A DNA stretch of 64,000 nucleotides from DAOSEC01 sp035362935 (GCA_035362935.1 DAOSEC010000004.1:1-64000); one strand, 5' to 3'. Shown: positions 34,850-43,833, counted from the stretch's first letter. Notes: a model not told the origin generated them from the letters alone. Numbers and translations are program-made.

Positions 34850-36466
34850 ATGGCATTTGATGGGATCTTTTTACACCATCTTACCAATGAACTTAATCAA
34901 TCATTATTAGGTGGAAGGGTTAATAAAATCATACAAATATCTGATTTAGAGTTGTTATTTCAAATTCGATCAAAAGGTCAAAACCATCAATTACTGGTTT
35001 CTTCATCTCTTGATTCTCCACGCATTCACACTACAAAGGTTCATTATTTACCACTAGAATCCCAAACCAACCTAAGTCAATTAATACGCAAACACATTGA
35101 AGGTGGGTATATAACAAAGATTTATCAACACAACAATGATAGAATTATAACCTTTGAATTTAATGTAAGCAATGAAATTGGCGATATCGTTAATCGAAAA
35201 ATGATTGTTGAGAATATGGGAAGAAATAGCAATATTGTCTTCACAACAAATGACTATGTGATTATTGATTCCATTCGGCGCTTACCACCAAGTTTTGAAG
35301 GATTGAGGACAATCTTACCTAAAGCTATCTATGAATATCCTACTGCAAACAAAACTATTAATCCATTTTTGCTACAAACAGATGATGCTGATTTATCAAA
35401 CATTCAAGGAGCTTCTATTTTATTTTTGAATGAAGTTAAAGATAATGGCTCATTAACATCGGTCATTCATCGTTCGGTTTATCCGAACATTATCAAGACC
35501 GAACAAAAGAATTATTTTTACTGCATTCGTTTAGAGCATATTCAGGGAAATGCCACTTCTTTCCCAACACTATCAGAATTGCTTGATCAAGTATATGAAG
35601 TAAACAGATCTGAAAATCGACTTTCACAACAACACAAGAATATTGATAGGCTTGTATCTAGTGAGTTACAAAAAAATCAATACAAACTTGAAAAATTAAA
35701 GTCAGAATTAGAACAAGCATATATAACGTTGTCTTTACAAAAGAATGGTGAGTTGTTGGCTGCTAATTTGTATAAAGTAAAAGTTGGCGATAATTATGTC
35801 GAAGTAGAAGATTATTATGAAAATCAACACATCATTAAGATTGACTTAAATCCAAACAAAACACCAAGTGAGAATCTTTCATCCATTTTCACCAAAGTTA
35901 AAAAAGCTAAAAACGCAATTATTCAGATTGAGAAACAAATCGAAAATACGATCGAAGAAATTAGATATCTAGAAGAGTTGCTGTTTCAAATCTCATCTGC
36001 AACTTCAAAAGATATAGATGAAATACACGAGGAACTGGTTGTAAATAGGTATGTTAAAAAAGGAAAACCTATAAAACCTAAAAAATCGATACCTAAATTC
36101 GAAACCTTTATTGATACATATGGTATTGCCTATCTTGTAGGAAAAAATAACCTTCAGAATGAATATATCACACATAAACTTGCAGCAAAAAATAATTACT
36201 TCTTTCACGTTAAGGGTTCTCCTGGATCACATGTTATTGCTCGTATCGAAACGCAACCTACAGAATCTATTATTAGAAACGCAGCAAATCTTGCAGCATT
36301 GTATTCACCTTTAAAGCAATCAAGTAGTGTTCCGGTTGACTATACTTTAGTTAAGAATATTAAAAAAGTTTCAGGCAAAAAAGGAAGTTTTGTCCTACTG
36401 TATCATCAAAAAACAATTTATATCGATCCAGACATTTCACTACTGCAACAATTAACAAAAAAATAG
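34850..36466 (+). CDS. rqcH: RqcH, ribosome quality control NFACT protein
   Basis: About 538 residues, NFACT family (older names FbpA or fibronectin-binding protein). RqcH binds stalled 50S subunits and recruits Ala-tRNA to add C-terminal alanine tails. The Asp97-Arg98 pair needed for tailing is present in YQHNNDRIITFEF. A central coiled coil (residues ~270-400) is followed by the NFACT-R domain with YFFHVKGSPGSHVI. ATG 34850, not the upstream codon, has the ribosome site. It is a single gene opposed to nth across a shared terminator. Confidence 0.92.
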   Translation: MAFDGIFLHHLTNELNQSLLGGRVNKIIQISDLELLFQIRSKGQNHQLLVSSSLDSPRIHTTKVHYLPLESQTNLSQLIRKHIEGGYITKIYQHNNDRIITFEFNVSNEIGDIVNRKMIVENMGRNSNIVFTTNDYVIIDSIRRLPPSFEGLRTILPKAIYEYPTANKTINPFLLQTDDADLSNIQGASILFLNEVKDNGSLTSVIHRSVYPNIIKTEQKNYFYCIRLEHIQGNATSFPTLSELLDQVYEVNRSENRLSQQHKNIDRLVSSELQKNQYKLEKLKSELEQAYITLSLQKNGELLAANLYKVKVGDNYVEVEDYYENQHIIKIDLNPNKTPSENLSSIFTKVKKAKNAIIQIEKQIENTIEEIRYLEELLFQISSATSKDIDEIHEELVVNRYVKKGKPIKPKKSIPKFETFIDTYGIAYLVGKNNLQNEYITHKLAAKNNYFFHVKGSPGSHVIARIETQPTESIIRNAANLAALYSPLKQSSSVPVDYTLVKNIKKVSGKKGSFVLLYHQKTIYIDPDISLLQQLTKK

Positions 36467-36498
36467 GAATGGGGATTTGAACCCTATTCCTATTTTTT
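36459..36498. terminator. Bidirectional terminator shared by rqcH and dnaD-nth
   Basis: A 16-bp stem (36459-36474 with 36482-36497, one G-U type pair) and 7-base loop with A and T tracts at either end. It overlaps the stop codons of both convergent genes. Confidence 0.88.
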
Positions 36499-37113
36499 AA
36501 TACATTCTTTTTTATAAAATGGACATATATCACAGTTTGGATTTTTTGCTAAGCAAAAATATCTTCCAAAAAATAAGATTGCTAAATGAGCTTGATGCCA
36601 ATCTTGTTCATCAAATTCTTGCATTAGGGCCTCTTCGACTTGGAGTATGCTTGCATCTTGACTCGCAAATCTCAATCTTTTACTTACACGTTCAACATGG
36701 GTGTCAACAGCAATTCGTGGTATACGGAACCCTTCTGATAAAATTACATTTGCAGTTTTTCTACCGATACCTGGAAGACTAATTAAATCACCATAATTAC
36801 TTGGGACCAATCCATTAAATCGATTTGTAACATCTTTCGCAAATAAAACAATATTTCTTGCTTTGTTTTTGTATAAACCTATGCTTTTTATAATTGTCTC
36901 CACATCAACCACATCTGCATTTGATAATGATTTTGGATCTGGATAGACCTTAAAAAGATCTGGGGTGACCATATTTACTCTTTTATCAGTCGTTTGTGCA
37001 CTTAATATTACTGATATAGAAAGTTGATACAAATCTTGATAGTCTAGTTCACATCTTGCGTTTGGATACATTTCTTTCATTGTATTTAAAATATAACTAC
37101 TTCTTTTTTTCAT
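36490..37113 (-). CDS. nth: Endonuclease III
   Basis: 207 residues. It removes oxidised pyrimidines and nicks the abasic site. ILSAQTTDKRVN, the hairpin SLPGIGRKTANVIL with catalytic Lys, and the catalytic Asp in AVDTHVERVSKRL are present. The C-terminal Fe-S ligands are CLAKNPNCDICPFYKKEC, with spacing C-x6-C-x2-C-x6-C where the usual last spacing is x5. It overlaps dnaD by 17 bp, the same pairing as in B. subtilis. Confidence 0.95.
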   Translation of the reverse strand: MKKRSSYILNTMKEMYPNARCELDYQDLYQLSISVILSAQTTDKRVNMVTPDLFKVYPDPKSLSNADVVDVETIIKSIGLYKNKARNIVLFAKDVTNRFNGLVPSNYGDLISLPGIGRKTANVILSEGFRIPRIAVDTHVERVSKRLRFASQDASILQVEEALMQEFDEQDWHQAHLAILFFGRYFCLAKNPNCDICPFYKKECIKK

Positions 37114-37732
37114 ACACTTTATTAATAATCATCTCTAATTCTTCATCTTTTTTTGTATCTTTTGGTCTTAACTTTGTTCTTTGTTGATTTAACAATATCA
37201 TATCAACATACCGTAATGAGCTCTTCTTCGCTTTTAAACTTTCTAATAATGCTAATTTAATATCTTCTGTTGAGTATTGTTCTTCTAGTATCCAAACATT
37301 GATAATATCAAGTTCATAGGAAGATAATGGTCTATGATACTCTTGTTCAACCATTTGAATGACAGATTTTACCTCTTGATTGGTTTCTATTTTTTTCTCA
37401 ACTACTTCTTCTTGATCAAACAATTTCTCTAGCTTTTTTAGCGTTGGATTTAAATTGAATGATTCTTTACCACTCTTTTGTGAGTAGTCGATTTCAACAA
37501 AACCACTTTCAACAAGTTCGACGATACGTTCGCTGCATTCTTCCAATCGAATGCTCATTTTTTTTGATAGTGTTTTTGGAGATAGGAAGTTGATACCATT
37601 CTTTTTCTGTTTAAATAATAGGATTAGGATGAGTACATTCGTCTCATCTAGTTTCAGTTTCGGATAGTGTTCAATTAAAACATCAACAAAAGACACCATT
37701 TCTTCAGAAATTAATCTTGTCATTATACTCAT
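37097..37732 (-). CDS. dnaD: DnaD-family replication initiation/restart protein
   Basis: 211 residues. An N-terminal winged helix region (LDETNVLILILLFKQKKNG, LSPKTLSKKMSI) and a C-terminal DnaD domain (YHRPLSSYELDIINVWILEE, with the Y-x-x-x-I-x-x-W element) are visible. In Bacillota DnaD works with PriA, DnaB and DnaI to load the helicase. The PriA in this window has lost its motor, so DnaD may carry more of the restart role (inference). AAGGAG lies 8 bp before ATG 37732. Confidence 0.9.
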   Translation of the reverse strand: MSIMTRLISEEMVSFVDVLIEHYPKLKLDETNVLILILLFKQKKNGINFLSPKTLSKKMSIRLEECSERIVELVESGFVEIDYSQKSGKESFNLNPTLKKLEKLFDQEEVVEKKIETNQEVKSVIQMVEQEYHRPLSSYELDIINVWILEEQYSTEDIKLALLESLKAKKSSLRYVDMILLNQQRTKLRPKDTKKDEELEMIINKVYEKKK

Positions 37733-37752
37733 ATCATCAACTCCTTATTGTT

Positions 37753-37780
37753 ATTATACCATTTTTTTGTGATTTGTAAA
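37753..37780 (-). promoter_or_regulatory. Promoter of dnaD-nth
   Basis: TTTACA (37775-37780) and TATAAT (37753-37758) with a 16-bp spacer and TGG extension on the minus strand. It lies just after the end of the riboswitch-controlled gene, so dnaD is transcribed independently of SAM. Confidence 0.7.
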
Positions 37781-37782
37781 AA

Positions 37783-38115
37783 CTAATTTACCGATTGGTA
37801 TTTCATAAGATACGTTTCTTTCACATAATCTATCAACTCTTGATCACAACTTACCATATCAATACAAATACCTTTTTTTACTTCATAAATCATAACACGA
37901 TCTTTTGCTTTATAATGGGATCTGTTAAAGACAATGGAGTAGGTCTTCGAGTTGAAATTTATCGTATCACTATCAAACCACTCATCGCATTGCAACACAT
38001 TTCTTATTGCATATCCAATCCATAGTGGGATTTTTCTACTTTTAACAAGGATCTCGTTCTTGCTATCAAGTTCAATAATCCACACAAGAGTTCCTTCATA
38101 AGGATTTTTGTTCAT
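37783..38115 (-). CDS. Hypothetical protein under SAM-type riboswitch
   Basis: About 110 residues that I do not recognise. It has no signal peptide or membrane segment; it contains two Trp residues in the first half (LVWIIELDS, PLWIGYAIRNV) and ends basic to neutral. AGGAGG lies about 9-10 bp before ATG 38115, supporting translation. It lies 170 bases downstream of a SAM-clan riboswitch and terminator, so its expression should drop when SAM is high. That suggests a methionine- or SAM-linked role, but nothing in the sequence names one. Confidence 0.72.
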   Translation of the reverse strand: MNKNPYEGTLVWIIELDSKNEILVKSRKIPLWIGYAIRNVLQCDEWFDSDTINFNSKTYSIVFNRSHYKAKDRVMIYEVKKGICIDMVSCDQELIDYVKETYLMKYQSVN

Positions 38116-38158
38116 ACAAATTTTCCTCCTTTCTATTTGTTCCATAAAAAGAAGGAAT

Positions 38159-38187
38159 AAAAAATCCCCATCGTAATGATAGGAACC
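38159..38187 (-). terminator. Riboswitch expression platform terminator
   Basis: On the minus strand GGTTCCTATC (38187-38178) pairs, with G-U pairs, with GATGGGGATT (38172-38163) around ATTAC, followed by six T. The loop ATTAC can pair with GTAAT of the aptamer P1 3' strand, so the two structures may compete. Confidence 0.72.
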
Positions 38188-38198
38188 TCAGAAAACAG

Positions 38199-38290
38199 AT
38201 TACCCATCGTTCAAGCTTTGGCACCTTGCTGATTTAAGTAGGTTGCCGAAGGGTCACAGAGCTTGTCTCTCACCTTCTCTTTATGGTAAT
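38199..38290 (-). promoter_or_regulatory. SAM-I-clan riboswitch aptamer lacking P4
   Basis: Read on the minus strand: AGAGAAGGTGAGAGAC, then AAGCTCTGTGACCCTTC, then GGCAACC, then AAGGTGCCAAAGCTTG. These match the S-box core: P2 stem GAAG/CTTC with kink-turn GA and TGA elements, inner stem AGAG/CTCT, GGCAACC and AAGGTGC strands. The P2 loop CAAG can pair with CTTG downstream, as the conserved pseudoknot does. P1 is ACCAT with ATGGGT. The P4 hairpin is missing, which recalls the SAM-I/IV variant. The predicted effect is termination when SAM binds. Confidence 0.8.
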
Positions 38291-38293
38291 TAA

Positions 38294-38322
38294 ATTATAA
38301 CATGAATGTCCACAAAGTGCAA
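38294..38322 (-). promoter_or_regulatory. Promoter of the SAM riboswitch transcript
   Basis: TTGCAC (38317-38322) and TATAAT (38294-38299) with 17-bp spacer and TGT extension on the minus strand. The transcript should start near 38287, at the very 5' edge of P1. Confidence 0.75.
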
Positions 38323-38327
38323 CCTAC

Positions 38328-38354
38328 AAAAAAATCTCCCGTCTGGGAGATTTT
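38328..38354 (-). terminator. Terminator of recG-plsX-rnc
   Basis: AAAATCTCCC (38331-38340) pairs with GGGAGATTTT (38345-38354), loop GTCT, followed by T on the minus strand; it starts 3 bp after the rnc stop. Confidence 0.88.
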
Positions 38355-38356
38355 AT

Positions 38357-39049
38357 TTATTTTCGAACCATTAGTGATAACGCTGCTTTAGCGGCTTCTT
38401 GTGAAGCTTCTTTTTTGCTTTTTCCGATTCCTTCACCAAGCTTTATATCATCAAGGTAAACACTCATTTTAAACGTTCGATCATGTGGTGGTCCTTCTTC
38501 AAAATCTAGACGATATTGTAGTTCTTTCCTACTTTCTGACTGAATGAGTTCCTGCAACATACTTTTATGATCAGTAAATGTTTCAAAATTAGAGGATGTA
38601 ATTTGTGGAAATACAATTGCTTGAAGAATTGCTTTGGCACTTTCCACTCCTGCAGTTAAGAATAATGCACCCAGTAGTGCTTCAAATGAATCTGCTAAGA
38701 CTGCAGGTCTCAATCTGCCACCGCTTGCCTCTTCACCTTTTCCAAGGAGAATCAATTGGTCTACACCAGACTTAAGTGCATACTCTGCAGCTGCCGCTTC
38801 ACATACATGCTTCGCTCGTAATTTTGTTAACTCACCCTCAGGGTAGTTTGGGTAAGTTTTATATAAAAAATCAGAAACATATAACTGTAATACCGCATCT
38901 CCTAAAAATTCAAGTCTTTCGTTATCTTCTACTTTATTTTCATTAGCATATGATGTGTGGGTCAGTGCCTGAACAATCAAGTCATACTTGGTTAAGACAA
39001 TACCATAATTCCTTAAAAATTTTTCGATCTGCTTTTCTTTGTTTCCCAT
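38357..39049 (-). CDS. rnc: Ribonuclease III
   Basis: 230 residues. The signature NERLEFLGDAVLQLYVSDFL with its metal-binding acids lies near residue 43, a second acid set in LADSFEALLGALFL, and a C-terminal double-stranded RNA-binding domain (from ~155, ending GKSKKEASQEAAKAAL). It processes rRNA and other duplex RNA. It follows plsX by 2 bp; the acpP gene usually found between them is absent. Confidence 0.96.
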   Translation of the reverse strand: MGNKEKQIEKFLRNYGIVLTKYDLIVQALTHTSYANENKVEDNERLEFLGDAVLQLYVSDFLYKTYPNYPEGELTKLRAKHVCEAAAAEYALKSGVDQLILLGKGEEASGGRLRPAVLADSFEALLGALFLTAGVESAKAILQAIVFPQITSSNFETFTDHKSMLQELIQSESRKELQYRLDFEEGPPHDRTFKMSVYLDDIKLGEGIGKSKKEASQEAAKAALSLMVRK

Positions 39050-39051
39050 AA

Positions 39052-40062
39052 TTATTCTTCTTCACTTAAGGGATTCAATGCGATGATTTCTTTCATCTTT
39101 TCAACAACATTAGCTTTTACAATTACTCTTGCTTGATTAATCGCATTCATAAATGCATAATCATTGCTAGATCCATGTGCTTTCACTATGACACCATCAA
39201 CTCCAAAAATATTTGCCCCACCTATTTCATCAGCGCTAAATTGTTTTTTAAATCTTTTAAGTGCTTTTTTCATAAATAGTGCACCTATCATTGCAAACAC
39301 TGAACTTTTAATCTGCTTTTTTAGTCCCATACCAATCGCTTTCGCTGATCCTTCAAAAGTCTTCATGGCGATATTTCCAGTAAATCCATCTGTTAAAATA
39401 ATGTCAACATCTGCTGTTAATAGCTCTTTTGGTTCTAAATTACCAATGAAGTTGATAGATTCATCATCTGTTAATAGTTTAAATACTTCTTTTTCCAGAT
39501 CTCTTCCTTTTCCTGGTTCTGATCCGATGTTCAAAAGTCCTACTTTTGGACGTTCAACACCTCTGGTTTCACGGAAAAAGATACTTGCAAATTGTGCATG
39601 TTGAAGCATATGTTCTGCTTTGATATCAGTATTTGCACCAACATCTAGCATAATTCCTCCCCCTGGTCGGAAGGAAGGCACATTTGGGCAAAGTGCTACT
39701 CGTTTCATACCACGTATTCTTCTCACAACGATATGAGCTGCAACAATAGCACCTTGTGTTGGACCAGCAGTCACTGCCCCATCAGCTTCCTTGTTTTTAA
39801 CAGCACTAAAAGACATCACCATAGAAGTATCTTTGTTTCGTCTAATTTCTGAAATCGGATCTTTTTCTCCCATATCAATTTGACGAGGAGCATGAACAAT
39901 CATAATACGTTCACTGCTAGTAAGAAGTGGTTTGATTTTTTCTTCATCACCATATAATGTTAACTCAATGTCATCATATTTTTTAATTGCCATCATTGAA
40001 CCTTTTACAACAATGTCAGGAGCAAAATCTCCTCCCATAGCATCAATTGCTAATTTTATCAT
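39052..40062 (-). CDS. plsX: Phosphate acyltransferase PlsX
   Basis: 336 residues. It makes acyl-phosphate from acyl-ACP for phospholipid synthesis with PlsY. IAIDAMGGDFAPD-like N terminus (here KLAIDAMGGDFAPDIVVKG), GAVTAGPTQGAIVAA, MLDVGANTDIKAEH and LTDGFTGNIAMKTFEG are conserved. It sits 12 bp after recG. FapR and ACP genes, common neighbours in Bacillus, are not here. Confidence 0.95.
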   Translation of the reverse strand: MIKLAIDAMGGDFAPDIVVKGSMMAIKKYDDIELTLYGDEEKIKPLLTSSERIMIVHAPRQIDMGEKDPISEIRRNKDTSMVMSFSAVKNKEADGAVTAGPTQGAIVAAHIVVRRIRGMKRVALCPNVPSFRPGGGIMLDVGANTDIKAEHMLQHAQFASIFFRETRGVERPKVGLLNIGSEPGKGRDLEKEVFKLLTDDESINFIGNLEPKELLTADVDIILTDGFTGNIAMKTFEGSAKAIGMGLKKQIKSSVFAMIGALFMKKALKRFKKQFSADEIGGANIFGVDGVIVKAHGSSNDYAFMNAINQARVIVKANVVEKMKEIIALNPLSEEE

Positions 40063-40074
40063 ATCTTCACATCC

Positions 40075-42117
40075 TTAATCTAATTGATTGGTTTTCTTCT
40101 CATAATTTTCGATTGCTTCTAAGAATAAAAATTGATATTGGCTGTTTGCATTAAACTCATCGCTTACAACAATCCCGTCAGCCTCTTCATTGGCTTTCTC
40201 AAACAATGTTGCGTCTTTGACGATATCTGCGAACCTAAAGTTGATATTGCCAGATTGTCGTTCGCCAAAGAAATCACCAGGACCTCGCAGTTTTAAATCT
40301 TCTTCTGCTAAAATAAAACCATCGCTATTTTCTTCCACTAGTCTTAATCTCTTAATGCTTGCTTCATTTGTTGTATCACTAACTAAGAAACAATAGGATT
40401 GTAGGTCTCCACGTTGTACACGACCTCGCATTTGATGTAACTGAGCGATACCAAATCTCTCCGCTCCTAAAATCACTATAGTTGTGGCGTTTAGAACATT
40501 CACTCCTACTTCAATCACACTTGTTGCGACTAAGATTTGTATCTCGTTTTTCAAGAACGCAGCCATAACCGACTCTTTTTCATCCATTTTGAGTTTCCCA
40601 TGAATCAAACCTATGTTTGCGATACCATCAAAATATTTTGTCATGTTTTGATAGATTTCGGTTGCGTTTGCTGCTTCAATTGCTTCTGATTCGTTGATTA
40701 ATGGTGTAACAATAAACACTTGTCTGTTGGACTTTAACTCTTTCTTGATGTGATCCATAACCACACGTTTATTTTTCTCATCGATATATTGTGTAATTAC
40801 TTTCTTTTTTTGTCCTGGCATTGTACGTATAATTGATATATCAGTGTCTCCAAATGAAGAAATTGCTAAACTTCTAGGGATTGGTGTTGCTGACATCTTA
40901 AGGTAGTCAATATCTCTCCCCTTTGTTTTAATCGAAACCCGTTGCTTTACGCCAAATCGATGTTCTTCATCCGTCACAACTATACCTAAATTCTTAAACT
41001 CAACCTCTTTTTGAAACAAGGCATGCGTCCCAATTAATATGTCAATCGTTCCTAATTCTAAATTTTCAAGTAACTGCTTACGTTCTTTTCCAATAATGGA
41101 AGAAGTTAGTAATCCAATCTTAATATCTAGGTCCTTAAAAAGTTCTTGAAACGTTAGATAGTGTTGACTTGCTAAAATCTCTGTTGGACACATTAGAGCA
41201 CCTTGATATCCCGCTGTTATAGCGGCGTAAATGCTTATCGCTGATACTATCGTTTTTCCACTTCCAACTTCACCTTGTAACAATCGATTCATTTTGAAGG
41301 GAGATGACATATCAATCAATATATCTTCAAGTACTCTATATTGATCAATGGTCAGTTGATATGGTAATTTTTCAATAAAAGAACTAACTTTTTCTGAATC
41401 AAATGCTATGCTTACCCCAGCTTCATCAGATTTGCGTCGAAATGCAAGATACTTTACATTAATTTGATATCTTAGTAACTCTTCAAACTTAACACGTTCG
41501 ATTGCTCGGTTTAAATCTACAATCTTTTCAGGTAAGTGAAGTATCCTTACTGTATCTTGAATCCCAAGCAAATGATGCTTATCCAATAAGCTTATAGGTA
41601 TTTCTTCTTCAAGTTGATCAATATATTTACTAATTATTTTCTCGATGATGGAAATATATTTGCTCGCAGTGATGTCCTTGAAGTCATAGACAGGATAAAT
41701 CGACATAACACCTTCATCGATGAACAAAATCTCATTTACGGTAAATGTATTATAATTGCTATTAAACTTGCCATTTAATCGGACCATAACTCCATAAGTC
41801 AACTTTGTTTTTAAAAACTGCCGATTAAATATAATTGCTTTTATTTTTTTATCTTCTACTTCAACATAAAAACTCATTGATACTAGTTTTGGTTTTATAT
41901 TGTTGATGATAACCTTACCTAAAACGGTACCTTCAATTGTAACGTTCTGATCGATTTGAACATCTTTTAAACTAGAAACAGTAAAATCTTCATACCTACT
42001 TGGATAGTGTTTTAATAAATCATAGACTGATTCAATTCCTTGTTTTTTAAGGGTAGTCAATGATTTTGTAGGTATATAATCTAAATCAGATAAAAGAACC
42101 GTTTTCAGTCTCTGCAT
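40075..42117 (-). CDS. recG: ATP-dependent DNA helicase RecG
   Basis: 680 residues with an N-terminal wedge/OB domain (~1-170), then helicase motifs: RLLQGEVGSGKTIVSA (Walker A), VTDEEHRFGVKQR (Walker B), MSATPIPRSLA, and C-terminal IEVGVNVLNAT and QMRGRVQRGDLQSYCFL. Motif VI reads GRVQRG where GRVGRG is usual, a small variation. It remodels stalled forks and branched DNA. It is separated from fakA by a hairpin with a T run, then an AGGAGG ribosome site. Confidence 0.95.
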   Translation of the reverse strand: MQRLKTVLLSDLDYIPTKSLTTLKKQGIESVYDLLKHYPSRYEDFTVSSLKDVQIDQNVTIEGTVLGKVIINNIKPKLVSMSFYVEVEDKKIKAIIFNRQFLKTKLTYGVMVRLNGKFNSNYNTFTVNEILFIDEGVMSIYPVYDFKDITASKYISIIEKIISKYIDQLEEEIPISLLDKHHLLGIQDTVRILHLPEKIVDLNRAIERVKFEELLRYQINVKYLAFRRKSDEAGVSIAFDSEKVSSFIEKLPYQLTIDQYRVLEDILIDMSSPFKMNRLLQGEVGSGKTIVSAISIYAAITAGYQGALMCPTEILASQHYLTFQELFKDLDIKIGLLTSSIIGKERKQLLENLELGTIDILIGTHALFQKEVEFKNLGIVVTDEEHRFGVKQRVSIKTKGRDIDYLKMSATPIPRSLAISSFGDTDISIIRTMPGQKKKVITQYIDEKNKRVVMDHIKKELKSNRQVFIVTPLINESEAIEAANATEIYQNMTKYFDGIANIGLIHGKLKMDEKESVMAAFLKNEIQILVATSVIEVGVNVLNATTIVILGAERFGIAQLHQMRGRVQRGDLQSYCFLVSDTTNEASIKRLRLVEENSDGFILAEEDLKLRGPGDFFGERQSGNINFRFADIVKDATLFEKANEEADGIVVSDEFNANSQYQFLFLEAIENYEKKTNQLD

Positions 42118-42128
42118 ACAAGCCTCCT

Positions 42129-42160
42129 AAAAAAATTTGAAGCGACCTAAGCCGCTTCAA
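42129..42160 (-). terminator. Terminator or attenuator between fakA and recG
   Basis: TTGAAGCG (42137-42144) and CGCTTCAA (42153-42160) form an 8-bp stem, followed on the minus strand by a run of T that ends at the recG ribosome site. Since I see no separate recG promoter, read-through may set recG-plsX-rnc expression. Confidence 0.75.
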
Positions 42161-42165
42161 CAGTT

Positions 42166-43833
42166 CTATTCTATGGATAGAATATAACTATAAACGTCTT
42201 GTTTTCCCTCGATTGTATCGATTTCAAGATCACTATAGTTTTCCTCAATAAACGATGTTACTTCTTCTAATTCATCCTTGTTTACATCAGCTCCATAGAT
42301 GATGGTAATAATTTCTTTGTCATTTGCTTTTGCTTTTTCAAGAATGCTTTTAATAACATCTTTTCTATTCTTTACACTAACAACGATTTTTCCGTTAACA
42401 ATACCTATAAAGTCCCCGTTGTGAATTTTCAAACCTTCGAACTCAGTATCCCGTACAGAATAGGTTACTAGCCCACTCGTAACATTCGCTATTACATCAG
42501 AAATTTCAGCCATTATGTCTTCAATCTCACCATTTAAGTCTAGCATTGTTAACGCTGAATATCCTTGTGCAATTGATTTTGTTTCGACAACATGAACGCT
42601 TGCGTTCTTATAGTATTTCCCTGCTTGTCTAGCAGCCATAATAATGTTGCTATTATTTGGGAACACAATGATGTTATCCGCATTCAATGCATCAAACCCT
42701 TTAACGAAATCGTCAGTGGAAGGATTCATGCTTTGTCCTCCAGATACGACATAATCTACACCCATTTGTTTGAATGTTTCAACAATACCTTCACCAGATG
42801 CTACTGCTACTATCGCATACTTCTTTCTTGGTTGCTCAACTTTTTCAGCTATGCAATCTTCGCATGCACAATTTCCTGCTTCTGCTTGGATTTCACTGTG
42901 TTGAACTGTCATATTCTCAATCTTCAAAGTCACAAACTCACCAAATTGTTGACACATATTTAATGCATCACCTGGTGTAAGTGTATGAACATGAACCTTC
43001 ACTATGTCGTCATCTTTTACAACTACAATCGAATCTCCTAATGTAGATAAACGATCGACAATGATTTTTTCATTGAATGTTGCTACATCTACTTTTTTAT
43101 TCGTCAATTGTAAAATAAATTCAGTACAATATCCAAATTCAACTTCAACATTACTATCAAATGATAGTTTGCTAGCAACATGAAGGGATTCTGCAATCGT
43201 GTCACTTGAGATAAATTTACCTTCAAGTGCCATTTGCATTCCTTCAATAATATAGATAAGCCCTGCTCCTCCGCTATCGATTACTCCTGCTTCTTTTAGT
43301 ACAGGCAATAATGATGGAGTTCTTTCAAGAGATTCTCTTGCCTCTTTTAGATAAATATCAAAGTAATCATTGATTGTTGTGTCTTCAGTTAATACAGATT
43401 TTGCTTTTTCAGCAGCTTCTCTAGCAACGGTTAAGATTGTTCCTTCAACAGGTTTTATAACAGCTTTGTAAGCTTGGCGTACACCAGATAACATTGCATC
43501 TGCTAAAATAAAGACATCAACTTCATTGTGTCCTTCAACGCCTTTATAGATTCCTCTAAACAATTGAGATAAGATAACTCCTGAGTTACCACGCGCACCC
43601 ATTAGCATACCACGCGATAATTTCTTTGACATTTCATAGATTGAGTTATCATCAAAATCCTTAATTTCATTAGCTCCAGCTTCAATGGTCATTTTCATAT
43701 TTGTTCCTGTATCACCATCTGGGACAGGGAACACGTTTAAAGAGTCAACGGTTTTGTAGTTTTTCTTTAAGTTGGCCGCACCATTTGTAACAATTGCTTT
43801 GTATAATTGGCCATCTAATATTCGTATATGCAT
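42166..43833 (-). CDS. fakA: Fatty acid kinase FakA (DhaL/YloV family)
   Basis: 555 residues. An N-terminal DhaL-type ATP domain (VDSLNVFPVPDGDTGTNMKM, GNSGVILSQLFRG) covers ~1-205; a central domain ends in a Cys-rich linker (GNCACEDCIAEKV, near 315-330); the C-terminal domain (~335-555) is DegV-like. FakA phosphorylates fatty acids held by FakB and supplies acyl-phosphate to the PlsX/PlsY route; plsX lies in the same cluster. No FakB gene is in the window. AGGAGG precedes ATG 43833 and a strong promoter lies upstream. Confidence 0.93.
   Translation of the reverse strand: MHIRILDGQLYKAIVTNGAANLKKNYKTVDSLNVFPVPDGDTGTNMKMTIEAGANEIKDFDDNSIYEMSKKLSRGMLMGARGNSGVILSQLFRGIYKGVEGHNEVDVFILADAMLSGVRQAYKAVIKPVEGTILTVAREAAEKAKSVLTEDTTINDYFDIYLKEARESLERTPSLLPVLKEAGVIDSGGAGLIYIIEGMQMALEGKFISSDTIAESLHVASKLSFDSNVEVEFGYCTEFILQLTNKKVDVATFNEKIIVDRLSTLGDSIVVVKDDDIVKVHVHTLTPGDALNMCQQFGEFVTLKIENMTVQHSEIQAEAGNCACEDCIAEKVEQPRKKYAIVAVASGEGIVETFKQMGVDYVVSGGQSMNPSTDDFVKGFDALNADNIIVFPNNSNIIMAARQAGKYYKNASVHVVETKSIAQGYSALTMLDLNGEIEDIMAEISDVIANVTSGLVTYSVRDTEFEGLKIHNGDFIGIVNGKIVVSVKNRKDVIKSILEKAKANDKEIITIIYGADVNKDELEEVTSFIEENYSDLEIDTIEGKQDVYSYILSIE

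Noticed and set aside
38199..38290. 6S RNA, SRP RNA or tmRNA
   Set aside because: The conserved strands GGCAACC and AAGGTGC with a kink-turn stem and downstream terminator fit a SAM-clan aptamer; none of the diagnostic pieces of the other RNAs are present.
39164..39604. Long plus-strand open frame opposite plsX (146 codons)
   Set aside because: It lies antisense to a well-conserved gene and has no ribosome site or family features; the same holds for the other long antisense frames, for example at 8703-9068 and 42592-42963.
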